A stretch of 64,000 nt of DNA from Streptomyces sp. NBC_00620 (GCF_026341825.1 NZ_JAPENY010000001.1:3162001-3226000); one strand, 5' to 3'; positions 1-9,145 are shown, numbered from the stretch's first letter. The notes: generated by a model not told the origin, from the letters alone. Translations and numbers: made by a program.

Positions 1-1425
1 GATGTCGCCGTACGAGACGCCGTCCTCGTTCTCCGGCGCGTACGTGCCGCCGTCCCAGCCCTCCACCGGGCGCCGGTCGGTGCCGTCGTAGAACGTGTTC
101 GGGGTGATGGTGCTGCCGTCCTGGGTCTCCGAGTCGTTCTGGACGGCCGAGGTGAAGACGAAGGGCTTGAAGGTGGAGCCGACCTGGTAGTCGCGGCGGG
201 TGGCGTTGTTGACGTACTGCTTGGTGTAGTCGATGCCGCCGTACATCGCGACGACCTTGCCGTTGGACGGGTCGATGGAGACGCCGCCCGCGCGGACGTA
301 GGTGTCGACCTTGCGGTTCTTCTTGTCGAGGTCGTCCATCACCTGGTCGTTGACGGCCTCGATGAAGGCGTCCTGCTTCGGCTTCTGGATGGTGGTGGTG
401 ATGCGGTAGCCGCCGGTGGCGAGGGTGTCCTCGTCGATGATCTTGTTGGTGGTGAGGTAGTCCTTGACGGCCTGGACGAGGTAGCCGCGCTGGCCCGACA
501 TGCCCGCCGAGCCCTTGGCCTCCTTCGGCGCCGGGAACTTGACGGCGGCGCGGTCCGAGGCGGTCAGCCACTTCTTCTTGACCATGCCGTCGAGTACGTA
601 GTTCCAGCGGGCCACCGCCGCGGACTTGTTCTCGGGGTGCGCGATCACGTCGTACTCGCTCGGCGCGTTCAACAGCGCGGCCAGGTAAGCGCCTTGACCC
701 ACCGTCAGGTCGATGGCGTCGACGCCGTAGTACGCCTGGGCGGCGGCCTGGATGCCGTACGCGTTGCGGCCGAAGTAGCTGGTGTTGAGGTAGCCCTCGA
801 GGATGTCGTCCTTGCTCTTCTCGCGGTCGAGCTTGATGGAGATGAAGAACTCCTTCACCTTCCGGGTGACCGTCTGCTCCTGGCCCAGGTAGTAGTTCTT
901 CACGTACTGCTGGGTGATCGTCGAGCCGGACTGCTTGCCCTTGCCGGTGACGGTGTTCCAGCCGGCGCGGATCATCGCCTTGGGGTCGACGGCCGACTCG
1001 GTGTAGAAGTCCCGGTCCTCGGCGGCGAGTACCGCGTGCTGGGCGTCCTTGGAGATCTGCGCGAGCGTCACGTTCTCGCGGTTGACCTCGCCGTCGCGGG
1101 CGAGCTGGGAGCCGTCCGCGTAGAGGTAGACGTTGCTCTGCTTGGTCGCGGCGGCGTTCGCGGGCGGGATCTTGACCAGGTAGTAGCCGAGCGCGAACAG
1201 GCCGATCAGAAGCAGGATCACGGTGACGAAGGTGCCGAGCACCATGCGCCAGGTCGGGATGATCCGCCGCCAGCCGGTGCGCTTGCGCTTCTGCTTCTTC
1301 TGCTTCCCGCCGGGTGCCATCGGCGCCGGTCCCTGTCCCGGTCCCTGTCCCGGTCCCTGTCCTGGTTCCCTGGGCGCCCAGCCCTGGTCGCTCTGCTGCG
1401 GCTGCGGCTGCGGCTCGTCACTCAT
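1..1425 (-). CDS. Bifunctional penicillin-binding protein (transglycosylase/transpeptidase), 3' end outside window
   Basis: Class A PBP that polymerises and cross-links peptidoglycan outside the membrane. Read on the minus strand from ATG 1425, with a GGGAG about 10 nt upstream. The N-terminus is a Gln/Pro/Gly-rich cytosolic tail with a PGQG repeat (three 12-bp GGTCCCTGTCCC copies at about 1329-1364), then a Lys/Arg patch and one membrane helix (VILLLIGLFALGYYLV). A GT51 domain follows: catalytic AAEDRDFY, then GSTITQQYVKN and GYLNTSYFGRNAYGIQAAA. Next is the transpeptidase domain with its SxxK motif in GSTFKPFVF. The frame runs off the left edge before the SxN and KTG motifs. An internal ATG at 1320 would drop the Gln/Pro tail. 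It is divergent from the ABC exporter genes. The family call is secure. Confidence 0.93.
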   Translation of the reverse strand, partial: MSDEPQPQPQQSDQGWAPREPGQGPGQGPGQGPAPMAPGGKQKKQKRKRTGWRRIIPTWRMVLGTFVTVILLLIGLFALGYYLVKIPPANAAATKQSNVYLYADGSQLARDGEVNRENVTLAQISKDAQHAVLAAEDRDFYTESAVDPKAMIRAGWNTVTGKGKQSGSTITQQYVKNYYLGQEQTVTRKVKEFFISIKLDREKSKDDILEGYLNTSYFGRNAYGIQAAAQAYYGVDAIDLTVGQGAYLAALLNAPSEYDVIAHPENKSAAVARWNYVLDGMVKKKWLTASDRAAVKFPAPKEAKGSAGMSGQRGYLVQAVKDYLTTNKIIDEDTLATGGYRITTTIQKPKQDAFIEAVNDQVMDDLDKKNRKVDTYVRAGGVSIDPSNGKVVAMYGGIDYTKQYVNNATRRDYQVGSTFKPFVFTSAVQNDSETQDGSTITPNTFYDGTDRRPVEGWDGGTYAPENEDGVSYGDI

Positions 1426-1628
1426 TTGTTCGCCGGACTCCCGTTTCGCGTCGTACGTTGCCGTACGCCCTCGTACGCCTGTTGCGCCCCCTCTTGAAGA
1501 CTGTCGCACCATGCGTTCCGTTCCCTTACCTCGGCACGCGTCGCGCCCGGAAAATGCCTGGCGGGGCGTGTCACCCGGGGGCTAGGCTCCTGCGCTTCGG
1601 CCTTGACGTGCTGGGGAGGAGCCTCTTC

Positions 1629-2429
1629 GTGGGCACAGGGCGGTTGTACGCGGCCGTCGCGGCCGGCGCTTTTCGTCGGTACTCCACCTATCGGGTGGCC
1701 ACGGCGGCGGGCTTGTTCACCAACACCGTCTTCGGGCTGATCCTGGCGTACACCTTCATCGCGCTGTGGGACGAGAAGCCGCATCTCGGCGGCTACGACC
1801 AGGCGCAGGCGCTCACTTATGTGTGGGTGGGGCAGGCGCTGCTCACGGTGGTGTCGGTGATGGGCGGCGGTTTCGAGGACGAGCTCATCGAGCGCATCCG
1901 TACGGGGGACATCGCGATCGACCTGTACCGGCCCGTCGATCTGCAACTGTGGTGGCTGGCGCAGGACATGGGCCGGGCGCTGTTCCAACTGCTGGGGCGC
2001 GGCGCGGTGCCGCTGGCGTTCGGTGCGCTCTTCTTCGAACTCGCGCTGCCCGGGGACCCGTTGACGTGGATCGCGTTCCTGGTCGCGGTCGCCCTCGGGG
2101 TGCTCGTCAGCTTCTCGATCCGCTATCTGGTGGCGCTGTCCGCGTTCTGGCTGATGGACGGGGCGGGCGTGGCGCAGATGGCGTGGATCCTGGGGATCTT
2201 CTGCTCGGGGATGGTGCTGCCGCTGAACGTCTTCCCGGGCGTGCTCGGCGAGGTCGTACGGGCTCTGCCGTGGTCGTCGCTGATCCAGGCACCCGCGGAC
2301 GTGCTCCTTGGCACGGCCGATCCGCTGGGCACGTACGCCTTCCAGGCCGCCTGGGCTCTCGCGCTGCTCGCGGCCGGGCGGCTCGTGCAGTCGGCGGCGA
2401 CGCGGAGGGTGGTGGTGCAGGGTGGTTAG
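1629..2429 (+). CDS. ABC-2 family exporter permease 1 (COG4587-like)
   Basis: First membrane subunit of an uncharacterised ABC-2 exporter. The open frame extends upstream to 1314, but GTG 1629 is chosen because GGAGGA at 1615-1620 lies 8 nt before it and the protein then starts normally (VGTGRLYAAVAAGAF). About 266 residues with six hydrophobic segments, beginning after the amphipathic RRYSTYRVATAAG. It overlaps the next permease by 8 nt and is followed by an ATPase, the permease-permease-ATPase order of COG4587-COG3694-COG4586 systems. The substrate is unknown; lipids, drugs or peptides are possible from family knowledge only. Confidence 0.85.
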   Translation: MGTGRLYAAVAAGAFRRYSTYRVATAAGLFTNTVFGLILAYTFIALWDEKPHLGGYDQAQALTYVWVGQALLTVVSVMGGGFEDELIERIRTGDIAIDLYRPVDLQLWWLAQDMGRALFQLLGRGAVPLAFGALFFELALPGDPLTWIAFLVAVALGVLVSFSIRYLVALSAFWLMDGAGVAQMAWILGIFCSGMVLPLNVFPGVLGEVVRALPWSSLIQAPADVLLGTADPLGTYAFQAAWALALLAAGRLVQSAATRRVVVQGG

Positions 2430-3297
2430 CCAGGTCGACGAGCGGGTGGCGGACACCGGGTGGCCCACGCCCAGGCAGGGGGCGTACGAGCGGGTGCGCG
2501 ACGGGTTGCGTGCCTACCGCATGATCGCCGCCATGTGGATCCGCTCCACGATGGCCTACCGCGCCTCCTTCGCGATGACCCTGTTCGGCAACTTCCTGCT
2601 GACCGGCCTCGACTTCGCCACGATCCTGCTGATGTTCTCGCAGGTCGACCGGCTCGGCGGCTACTCGCTTCCCGAGGTCGCCTTCCTGTACGGCCTCGGG
2701 GGCACCGCCTTCGGGCTCGCGGACCTGGCGTTCGGCACGATGGACCGGCTGGGACGGCGGGTGCGCGACGGCACGCTCGACACGCTCCTCGTGCGCCCCG
2801 TGCCCGTCCTCGCGCAGGTCGCGGCGGACCGGTTCGCGGTGCGCCGCATCGGCCGGGTCACCCAGGGGCTGCTGGTCCTCGGGTACGCCCTCGTCGTGCT
2901 CGACCTCTCCTGGACGCCGCTCAAGGTGCTGCTGATCCCGCTGACGCTGCTCAGCGGGAGCGCGATCTTCGCGGCCGTGTTCGTGGCGGGCGCGGCCTTC
3001 CAGTTCGTGGCGCAGGACGCCTCCGAGGTGCAGAACTCCTTTACGTACGGCGGCAGTACGCTCCTGCAGTACCCGCCGACCGTCTTCGCCAAGGACCTGG
3101 TGCGCGGGGTGACCTTCGTGTTCCCGCTGGCCTTCGTCAACTGGCTGCCCGCGCTGTATGTGCTGGGGCGGCCCTATCCGATCGACCTGCCGACGTGGGT
3201 CGCCTTCGCCCCGCCGCTGGTGGCCGCCGGCTGCTGCGCGCTGGCAGGGCTCGCCTGGCGGGCGGGACTTCGTTCGTATCGCAGTACGGGGAGCTGA
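2422..3297 (+). CDS. ABC-2 family exporter permease 2 (COG3694-like)
   Basis: Second membrane subunit of the exporter. GTG 2422 is chosen because it overlaps the upstream stop by 8 nt (translational coupling) and follows a GGAGGG purine stretch at 2404-2409. The frame continues upstream to 2308 but only as a shadow of permease 1. About 291 residues: a short polar N-terminus, then six hydrophobic segments (AMTLFGNFLLTGLDFATILL, LLIPLTLLSGSAIFAAVFVA and others). The loop GTMDRLGRRVRDGTLDTLLV between helices is typical of this permease class. It presumably heterodimerises with the upstream permease and is powered by the ATPase 6 nt downstream. Confidence 0.85.
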   Translation: MVSQVDERVADTGWPTPRQGAYERVRDGLRAYRMIAAMWIRSTMAYRASFAMTLFGNFLLTGLDFATILLMFSQVDRLGGYSLPEVAFLYGLGGTAFGLADLAFGTMDRLGRRVRDGTLDTLLVRPVPVLAQVAADRFAVRRIGRVTQGLLVLGYALVVLDLSWTPLKVLLIPLTLLSGSAIFAAVFVAGAAFQFVAQDASEVQNSFTYGGSTLLQYPPTVFAKDLVRGVTFVFPLAFVNWLPALYVLGRPYPIDLPTWVAFAPPLVAAGCCALAGLAWRAGLRSYRSTGS

Positions 3298-3303
3298 ACT
3301 CAC

Positions 3304-4281
3304 TTGGAAACGGACCGGGTTGGTGCCTTCATCGAGCTCGACGGGGTCGAGAAGGTCTTCGACGTGCGCAAGAAGACCGGGTTCATGCGCAGTGAGCGGA
3401 GGCAGGTGCGGGCCGTCGACTCCCTCTCCTTCAGCGTGTCGCGCGGCGAGATGGTCGGGTACATCGGCCCGAACGGCGCCGGCAAGTCGACCACCATCAA
3501 GATGCTGACCGGCATCCTCACCCCGAGCGGCGGCCGGTTGCGGGTCGCGGGCATCGACCCCTCCCGGGAGCGGACCCGGCTCGCGCAGCGCATCGGGGTC
3601 GTCTTCGGGCAGCGTACGACCCTGTGGTGGGACCTCCCGCTGATCGACTCCTACCGGCTGATGCACCGCATGTACCGGATCCCGGACGCCCGTTACCGCG
3701 CGAACCTCGACCGGTGTGTCGAACTCCTGGAGCTGGGCGCCCTGTTGGACGTGCCCGTGCGGCAACTCTCGCTGGGGCAGCGGATGCGCGGCGACATTGC
3801 GGCGGCCCTGCTGCACGATCCGGAGGTGCTGTACCTCGACGAGCCGACGATCGGCCTCGATGTGATCAGCAAGGCGCGGGTGCGGGAGTTCCTGCGGGAC
3901 CTGAACGCCGAACGCGGTACGACCGTCCTGCTCACCACCCACGACCTCACCGACATCGAGCAGCTGTGCAAGCGGGTGATGGTCATCGACCACGGGCGGC
4001 TGATGTACGACGGGGCGCTGTCGGGGCTGCACGAGGTGGGGGAGAGCGAGCGGACGCTGGTGGTGGACCTGGAGCGCGAGTTGCCGCCGATCGAGGTCGA
4101 GTCGGCGCGGGTGGTGAAGGTGGAGGGGCCGCGGCAGTGGCTGGCGTTCCCCGCGGCCCAGTCGGCGGCTCCGCTCGTGGCTCGGATCGCGGCGGAGTAT
4201 CCGCTGGTGGACCTCTCGGTGCGGGAGCCGGACATCGAGGCGGTCATCAGCCGCATGTACGCGGAGAAGGCGGTCTCGTAG
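3304..4281 (+). CDS. ABC exporter ATP-binding protein (COG4586-like)
   Basis: Cytosolic ATPase that drives the two preceding permeases. It starts at TTG 3304 with GGGGAG at 3288-3293, spacing 10; the next ATG in frame would remove the start of the nucleotide-binding fold. 325 residues with Walker A GPNGAGKST (about 59-67), a Q-loop in VVFGQRTTLWWDL, signature LSLGQRMRGD, Walker B VLYLDEPTIGLD and H-loop TTHDLTD. The insertion VRKKTGFMRSERR before the Walker A strand is common in COG4586 ATPases. The long C-terminal extension (after about residue 240) is also typical. Same operon as the permeases; a DUF1707 gene follows 10 nt later. Confidence 0.92.
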   Translation: METDRVGAFIELDGVEKVFDVRKKTGFMRSERRQVRAVDSLSFSVSRGEMVGYIGPNGAGKSTTIKMLTGILTPSGGRLRVAGIDPSRERTRLAQRIGVVFGQRTTLWWDLPLIDSYRLMHRMYRIPDARYRANLDRCVELLELGALLDVPVRQLSLGQRMRGDIAAALLHDPEVLYLDEPTIGLDVISKARVREFLRDLNAERGTTVLLTTHDLTDIEQLCKRVMVIDHGRLMYDGALSGLHEVGESERTLVVDLERELPPIEVESARVVKVEGPRQWLAFPAAQSAAPLVARIAAEYPLVDLSVREPDIEAVISRMYAEKAVS

Positions 4282-4291
4282 GCTGCTGTAC

Positions 4292-5143
4292 ATGAGCGAG
4301 GAACTTCCTGAACTCCGGGCTTCAGACGCCGACCGCGAGCAAGTCTCCGAGGTGCTGAGGGACGCCCTCGCGGAGGGCCGCCTCGACATGGAGGAGTTCG
4401 AGGAGCGGCTGGAGGCGACGTACAAGGCGCGTACGTACGGGGAGTTGGCGCCGATCACCCGTGATCTGCCCGCGCCGGGTGTCGCCCCGCCCGTGGTGAA
4501 CATGGTCAAGGGGCCTGCCGAGGGCGGGACCGGGGCCTGGGCGGACCGGATCGTCGGCGGTGAGGGTTCGTCCACGTGGGGTGTCGCGATCATGGCGGGC
4601 TTCCAGCGCAAGGGGCGCTGGACGGTGCCCAAGCGGTTCAACTCCTTCTCGTTCTGGGGCGGCGGTGAGATCGACCTGCGCGAGGCGTACTTCGCGGACC
4701 GCGAGGTGGTCGTCAACTGCGTCGCGATCATGGGCGGCATGAACGTCGTCGTACCGCCCGGCGTAGAGGTCGTCGTCCGCGGCATCGGCATCATGGGCGG
4801 CTTCGACCACCGCGAGGAGGGAGTCCCGGGCGAGCCCGGCGCCCCGCGCGTGATCGTCACAGGCTTCGCCTTCTGGGGCGGCGTCGGCGTGGAACGCAAA
4901 CTGACCCGCGCCGAGCGGCAACGGCTGAAGGAGGAGCGCCGCCAGGAGAAGCTGGAACGACGGGAGGCCCGCAAGGAGTTGGGGGCCTCACGGGACGGCG
5001 GCGACATGCTCGACGCGCTCGATGACGTCCACGACCTGGTCCGCGAACGTCACGAGGAACGCCGTGAGCGCCACGAGGAACGCCGGGAACGTCATCAGGC
5101 GCGCCGCGACGAGCGCCACCGGCGACGGCACGGGGACCACTGA
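4292..5143 (+). CDS. DUF1707 / LiaF-C-like domain protein
   Basis: Probably a cytosolic or membrane-associated regulatory protein of unknown function. The N-terminal 60 residues match DUF1707 (RASDADREQVSEVLRDAL, EGRLDMEEFEERLEATYKAR). The middle (about 95-210) has short alternating strands with repeated IMGG/FWGG turns (AIMAGF, SFWGGGEID, AIMGGMNVVV, GIMGGFD, AFWGGVGV), like the cell-wall-active antibiotic response domain of LiaF. The C-terminus is a highly charged coiled coil with near-identical repeats RHEERRERHEERRERH. It lies 10 nt after the ABC ATPase, so it is likely in the same transcript and might sense envelope stress for the exporter; that link is inference. Confidence 0.8.
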   Translation: MSEELPELRASDADREQVSEVLRDALAEGRLDMEEFEERLEATYKARTYGELAPITRDLPAPGVAPPVVNMVKGPAEGGTGAWADRIVGGEGSSTWGVAIMAGFQRKGRWTVPKRFNSFSFWGGGEIDLREAYFADREVVVNCVAIMGGMNVVVPPGVEVVVRGIGIMGGFDHREEGVPGEPGAPRVIVTGFAFWGGVGVERKLTRAERQRLKEERRQEKLERREARKELGASRDGGDMLDALDDVHDLVRERHEERRERHEERRERHQARRDERHRRRHGDH

Positions 5144-5163
5144 CTGACGTCAACCGGGGGTCT

Positions 5164-5237
5164 TTAGGGGCGCGGGGCTGTGTCTTCGTGCGGCTCCGCC
5201 GCGGGGCGCGACCAGCCACGACGGCGCCGCAGCCGAC
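5164..5237. repeat. Streptomyces-type dispersed intergenic repeat (candidate)
   Basis: The gap between convergent genes carries AGGGGCGCGGGGCTGTG, a small GCGGC-TCC-GCCGC hairpin (5190-5202) and GGGGCGCGACCAGCCACGAC. This order resembles a short element found between many Streptomyces genes. It sits where a bidirectional terminator is expected for the DUF1707 and GDSL genes. Recognition is from memory of the pattern, not a search. Confidence 0.5.
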
Positions 5238-5251
5238 AAACGACCGGCAAC

Positions 5252-6580
5252 CTACAGCGCAGCCGACACCGCCCCAGTAAGCGACCGCAGGTCCAGCACC
5301 TCAGCCATCCGCTGATACCCCTTGTCACTGGGGTGCAGATGATCCCCGGAGTCGTAATCGCCCCGCAGCTCACGCGGATCGTACGGATCCCGCACCGCCT
5401 TGTCGAAGTCGACCACCGCGTCGAACACCTTCCCCGCCCGGATCTCCGCGTTGACGGCCTGCCGTACCTCCTCACGCTGGGCGGAGTACCCGCCATGCCC
5501 CTTGAACGGCATCAGCGTCGCCCCGACAACACGCACCCCGTGGGCGTGCGCCTGCTGGACCAGCGTGCGCAGGCCGTCGGTGATCGTGGCGGGGTCGACC
5601 TGGTTCGGGTTGCGCAGGATGTCGTTGATGCCGAGGTCGATGACGACGGCCTTGACGTTCGCATGGCCGAGGGCGTCGCGGCCGAAGCGGGACAGGGCGC
5701 TCGGGTTGTCGGAGGGCCGGCCGGTCCCCGAGGCCAGGATCTGGTTTCCGCCGATGCCCTCGTTGACGACGCTGTAGAGGGGCACGCCGTCCGTGCCGGC
5801 GGCGGCGCGCAGCCGGTCCGAAAGGTAGTCCGGGTAGCGGTGGTTGGCGCCCACGGTGGAGTCGTCGCCGTCGGTGAGGGAGTCGCCGAAGGCGACGACG
5901 GTGCCCGCCGACTCCTCGCTCAGCACGTCGACGGCCGTCACGTAGCGCCAGTACGGGGTCTCCTCGGTGTACGCGGTGCCGCTCACGTCGTCCGCGAGGT
6001 CGCCCTCGGCGAGGTAGGAGGTCTGCCGTGCGTGCGGGTGGTAGGTGACCGGGCCCGACGGCGTGGGCGAGAACGTGGTCACCAGTACGTCCGAGTCGTG
6101 CGGGATCGTCACGGGCACCGCGTCGCTCATCACCTGCTGCCCGGACGGGATGGTCACCGAGGTGCTGCCGCCGAAGGTGAGGCGGGTCATGGTGTCGGCC
6201 CTGGCCGCGGCGCTGTTCGCGGTCTCGGCGACGGCGATCGTGGCGTGCGTGATGGTGAGCGGCTGCTGCCCGAAGAGGTTGGACAGCGTGATCCGGGCGC
6301 TCGTACCGCCGGCGCTCGTGTGCACGATGTTGCGTACCGACCTGCCCGCCATGCCGTTTGTCTCGGTGCCGGGCTCGGCTCGGGCGGGGGAGGCCGACCA
6401 GGCGCCGACCCAGAGGCCGGTGGAGGCGGGGGCGGCCGAGCCCCGCGGGGTGCGGCCGCCGGCGAGGTTGCTCTGCCCGCTGCCGTCGTCGGCCGCGACG
6501 CCGATGTATATGGCGGCGGAAATGACCACGATCACGGCGACGATCGCGGCCAGCAAGGCATAACCGTGACGCTTGGTCAT
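5252..6580 (-). CDS. Secreted SGNH/GDSL-family esterase
   Basis: Extracellular esterase/lipase-like hydrolase. The start is ATG 6580 (MTKRHGYALL) with GAGGGG 11 nt upstream; the frame extends 22 codons further but without a ribosome site. The N-terminus is a signal anchor (YALLAAIVAVIVVISAAIYIGV). A beta-rich domain of about 200 residues is followed by the SGNH core: block I VVAFGDSLTDGDDST with the nucleophilic Ser, block II NEGIGGNQIL, block III DLGINDILRNPN, and block V GDHLHPSDKGYQ with the catalytic Asp and His. All four blocks look intact. Members of this family with an N-terminal beta domain act on acylated polysaccharides or lipids; the substrate here is unknown. Confidence 0.88.
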   Translation of the reverse strand: MTKRHGYALLAAIVAVIVVISAAIYIGVAADDGSGQSNLAGGRTPRGSAAPASTGLWVGAWSASPARAEPGTETNGMAGRSVRNIVHTSAGGTSARITLSNLFGQQPLTITHATIAVAETANSAAARADTMTRLTFGGSTSVTIPSGQQVMSDAVPVTIPHDSDVLVTTFSPTPSGPVTYHPHARQTSYLAEGDLADDVSGTAYTEETPYWRYVTAVDVLSEESAGTVVAFGDSLTDGDDSTVGANHRYPDYLSDRLRAAAGTDGVPLYSVVNEGIGGNQILASGTGRPSDNPSALSRFGRDALGHANVKAVVIDLGINDILRNPNQVDPATITDGLRTLVQQAHAHGVRVVGATLMPFKGHGGYSAQREEVRQAVNAEIRAGKVFDAVVDFDKAVRDPYDPRELRGDYDSGDHLHPSDKGYQRMAEVLDLRSLTGAVSAAL

Positions 6581-6808
6581 GCGGTGCGTTTCCCCTCGGG
6601 CAAGTGGAGCCCGAAGCTCCGGTGTGATCACCCCATGATGCGTCATGGGATGGGGCGAAACTGCGACGCCCCCGTAAATTCCCCTGATACCCGCCCCGGG
6701 GTTTCCCCGGAACTTCTCCCACCGGACAGACGCCGGGAACTCCTGTTCCGTTCCAGGAGTCGGTCAGGAAGGGACAATGTGTACGGGGGACGCGAACGGG
6801 TGGAGTGA

Positions 6809-8182
6809 ATGGAACGTACGAAACCGGAAGAAGCGGGCGCGGACGCAGAAAAGCAGCATGCCCTGCCGGACGCCGCCACTAACCGACAGGGCACGCCCGG
6901 CGTCGGCGCGCGCCGCACGATGACCACCTTCAGCCCCGCCGACGAGGAGAAACAGCGGGGCGTGCGCCGGATGAAGCTGACGGCCGTCGGCCTGCTGCTC
7001 TTCGTGGCGGTCGTGTACGTCCTCGCCAAGTGGGCGTCGAACGAGGGCGCGGGGCCCTGGGCCGGATATGTCGCCGCGGCAGCCGAGGCCGGCATGGTCG
7101 GCGCGCTCGCCGACTGGTTCGCGGTCACGGCCCTCTTCCGCCGCCCGCTGGGCCTGCCCATCCCGCACACGGCGATCATCCCCACCAAGAAGGACCAGCT
7201 GGGCGTCTCGCTCGGTGAGTTCGTCGGGGAGAACTTCCTCTCCGAGGAGGTCGTACGAGGCCGGCTGCGCGCCGTCGGCATCGGCAGCCGTCTCGGTGCC
7301 TGGCTCGCCGAACCGGACCATGCCGACCGGGTGACGGCGGAGCTGGCCACCGCGCTCCGGGGGGCGCTGACCGTCCTGCGCGACTCCGACGTGCAGGCGG
7401 TGGTCGGCGAGGCGATCACCCGGCGCGCCGACGCCGCCGAGATCGCGCCCGGCATAGGAAAGATGCTGGAGAAGGTCGTCGCGGACGGCGGTCACAAACG
7501 GGTCGTGGACCTGGTCTGCGTACGCGCCCACGACTGGCTCGTACTCCACGACGAGCAGGTCATGGACGCGGTGCAGGGCGGCGCCCCCGGCTGGACCCCC
7601 CGGTTCGTCGACAAGAGGGTCGGCGAGCGGGTCTACAAGGAGCTGCTCCGCTTCGTCACCGAGATGCGCGACGCCCCCTCCCACCCGGCCCGCGGCGCCC
7701 TCGACCGCTTCCTCACCGACTTCGCGTCCGACCTCCAGTCCGACACCGACACCCGCGCCCGGGTGGAGCGCCTCAAGGGCGAGGTCCTCGGCCGCGGCGA
7801 GGTCCAGGACCTGATCGCCTCCGCCTGGACCGCCGTACGGTCGATGATCGTGTCCGCCGCGGAGGACGAGCGCAGCGAACTGCGGCTGCGGGTACGGGCG
7901 TCTCTGCTGTCGCTGGGGGCCCGGATGGCGGTGGAGCCCAAACTCCAGGCCAAGGTGGACAGCTGGGTCGAGGGCGCGGCGGTGTACGTCGTGACGACGT
8001 ACCGGCGTGAGATCACCTCCCTGATCACCGACACGGTCGCGGGCTGGGACGCCGAGCACACGACCAGGAAGATCGAGGCCAACATCGGGCGCGACCTGCA
8101 GTTCATCCGGATCAACGGAACGGTGGTTGGCTCGCTGGCGGGGCTGGCGATCTACGCGGTGTCGAGGGCGCTGGGGGCGTGA
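6809..8182 (+). CDS. DUF445 family membrane protein
   Basis: 457 residues, full length for DUF445. Family features: an N-terminal hydrophobic segment (LTAVGLLLFVAVVYVLA), the conserved AAAEAGMVGALADWFAVTALFRRPLGLPIPHTAIIPTKKDQLG region, a long helical middle, and a C-terminal membrane helix after FIRINGTVVGSLAGLAIYAVSRALG. The function is unknown; family members are inner-membrane proteins. ATG 6809 has GGAG only 3 nt upstream, so the internal ATG at residue 38 (MTTFSPADEEKQ) is an alternative start. Divergent from the GDSL gene across a 228-bp region that includes the inverted repeat ACTCCTG-N8-CAGGAGT (6739-6760). Confidence 0.85.
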   Translation: MERTKPEEAGADAEKQHALPDAATNRQGTPGVGARRTMTTFSPADEEKQRGVRRMKLTAVGLLLFVAVVYVLAKWASNEGAGPWAGYVAAAAEAGMVGALADWFAVTALFRRPLGLPIPHTAIIPTKKDQLGVSLGEFVGENFLSEEVVRGRLRAVGIGSRLGAWLAEPDHADRVTAELATALRGALTVLRDSDVQAVVGEAITRRADAAEIAPGIGKMLEKVVADGGHKRVVDLVCVRAHDWLVLHDEQVMDAVQGGAPGWTPRFVDKRVGERVYKELLRFVTEMRDAPSHPARGALDRFLTDFASDLQSDTDTRARVERLKGEVLGRGEVQDLIASAWTAVRSMIVSAAEDERSELRLRVRASLLSLGARMAVEPKLQAKVDSWVEGAAVYVVTTYRREITSLITDTVAGWDAEHTTRKIEANIGRDLQFIRINGTVVGSLAGLAIYAVSRALGA

Positions 8183-8236
8183 TCGTCGGCGATGGGGCTC
8201 AGGCGCTGGGGGCGTGAACCTCGGCGAGCGGGCTCA
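8167..8236. repeat. 35-bp tandem duplication spanning a stop codon
   Basis: Two adjacent 35-bp copies (8167-8201 and 8202-8236) match at 31 of 35 positions. Each begins GGCGCTGGGGGCGTGA. The first copy contains the last codons and the TGA of the DUF445 gene, so the stop has been duplicated into the 3' flank, out of frame because 35 is not a multiple of 3. Confidence 0.8.
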
Positions 8237-8295
8237 GGCGCGTCTGAGTATCCGTACTCTGTCGGGCCGCCCGCGCCCGCGGAACTCTCGTACGC

Positions 8296-8766
8296 ATGAC
8301 CGAGAAGCTGTTGAGCCCTCTGCGAACGCGCCCCTGGCCGCAACGCTGGCTGACGCGCGTACTCGGCGCCGCCCTCGCCTCAGCGGCGTACCTCGTCTGC
8401 ATCCCGTGGGATCTGACCAACCGCGTCCAGACGCCCGGCTCCAACCAGGAGACGACCCCGGTGACGGGCATCGGCGTGATCGGCCTGGCCCTGGTCCTGC
8501 TGGCCCTTGCGGCCTACTTCGGCCTCCGGGACTACCTCGGCTGGCCGCTGCTCCTGGTGGCGGTGCCTCCGGCGGTACTGATGCAGATCTCCTTCCGGAC
8601 ACACTCCGGACCACCGGACGGCATGGCGCACTTGTGGCCCTTGGCGTGGGGGTTCTTCACGTTCCTGATCGGCGCCGGGGTACTCGTCGCGGCGGCGCTG
8701 GCCCGCCGGTTCAGGCCGCAGGAGGAAGACTCGCTGGACGGACTGCTGTACCCGCACCCCACGTGA
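8296..8766 (+). CDS. Small four-helix membrane protein, unknown function
   Basis: 156 residues. After a basic N-terminus (LLSPLRTRPWPQRW) come four hydrophobic segments: VLGAALASAAYLVCIPW, GVIGLALVLLALAAYFGL, GWPLLLVAVPPAVLMQI and FFTFLIGAGVLVAAALA. The C-terminal tail is acidic (PQEEDSLDGLLYPHPT). The sequence resembles actinobacterial integral membrane proteins without an assigned function; no catalytic motif is seen. The ribosome site upstream of ATG 8296 is weak. It runs 13 nt ahead of a VOC-family gene in the same direction. Confidence 0.7.
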   Translation: MTEKLLSPLRTRPWPQRWLTRVLGAALASAAYLVCIPWDLTNRVQTPGSNQETTPVTGIGVIGLALVLLALAAYFGLRDYLGWPLLLVAVPPAVLMQISFRTHSGPPDGMAHLWPLAWGFFTFLIGAGVLVAAALARRFRPQEEDSLDGLLYPHPT

Positions 8767-8779
8767 GGAGCCGCTCCCG

Positions 8780-9145
8780 ATGACCGTCCGCAGGATCGTG
8801 CCGGACATCCAGGTCGACTCCGAGGAGTCGATGACGACCAGCCGTGACTTCTACGGCCTGCTCGGCCTGGAGCAGGTCATGCACCTGGGCTGGGCCATGA
8901 CCCTCGCCTCCCCTTCCAACCCCACCGCCCAGATCAGCTTCTTCACCGAGGAGCGGACCGCCCCCGCCGTCCCCGACCTGAGCGTGGAGGTCGAGGACGT
9001 CGACGCGGTGTACGCCCAGGTCGTCGCCTCGGGCGCGGAGGTCGTACGGGAGTTGCGGGACGAGGAGTGGGGCGTACGGCGCTTTTTCGTACGGGATCCG
9101 AACGGGCGGGTGGTGAATGTGCTGGGGCACCGGCGGGCGGAGTAG
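8780..9145 (+). CDS. VOC (glyoxalase/bleomycin-resistance) superfamily protein
   Basis: 121 residues, the size of a single VOC domain. Strand and helix pattern is typical: VRRIVPDIQVDSEESMTTSRDFYGLLGLEQ, then LASPSNPTAQISFF, then the second module LSVEVEDVDAVYAQVVASGAEVVRELRDEEWGVRRFFVRDPNGRVVNVLGH. The usual metal ligands are only partly visible, so it may be a small-molecule binding or resistance protein rather than a glyoxalase. GAGGAG lies 10 nt before ATG 8780. Confidence 0.82.
   Translation: MTVRRIVPDIQVDSEESMTTSRDFYGLLGLEQVMHLGWAMTLASPSNPTAQISFFTEERTAPAVPDLSVEVEDVDAVYAQVVASGAEVVRELRDEEWGVRRFFVRDPNGRVVNVLGHRRAE

Noticed and set aside
2107..5007. 966-codon open frame on the minus strand
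   Set aside because: Antisense shadow of the ABC exporter and DUF1707 genes; Arg/His/Pro-rich with no domain, typical of high-GC DNA.
5180..6808. 542-codon plus-strand frame over the GDSL gene
   Set aside because: Opposite strand of a gene with intact catalytic motifs; low-complexity product.
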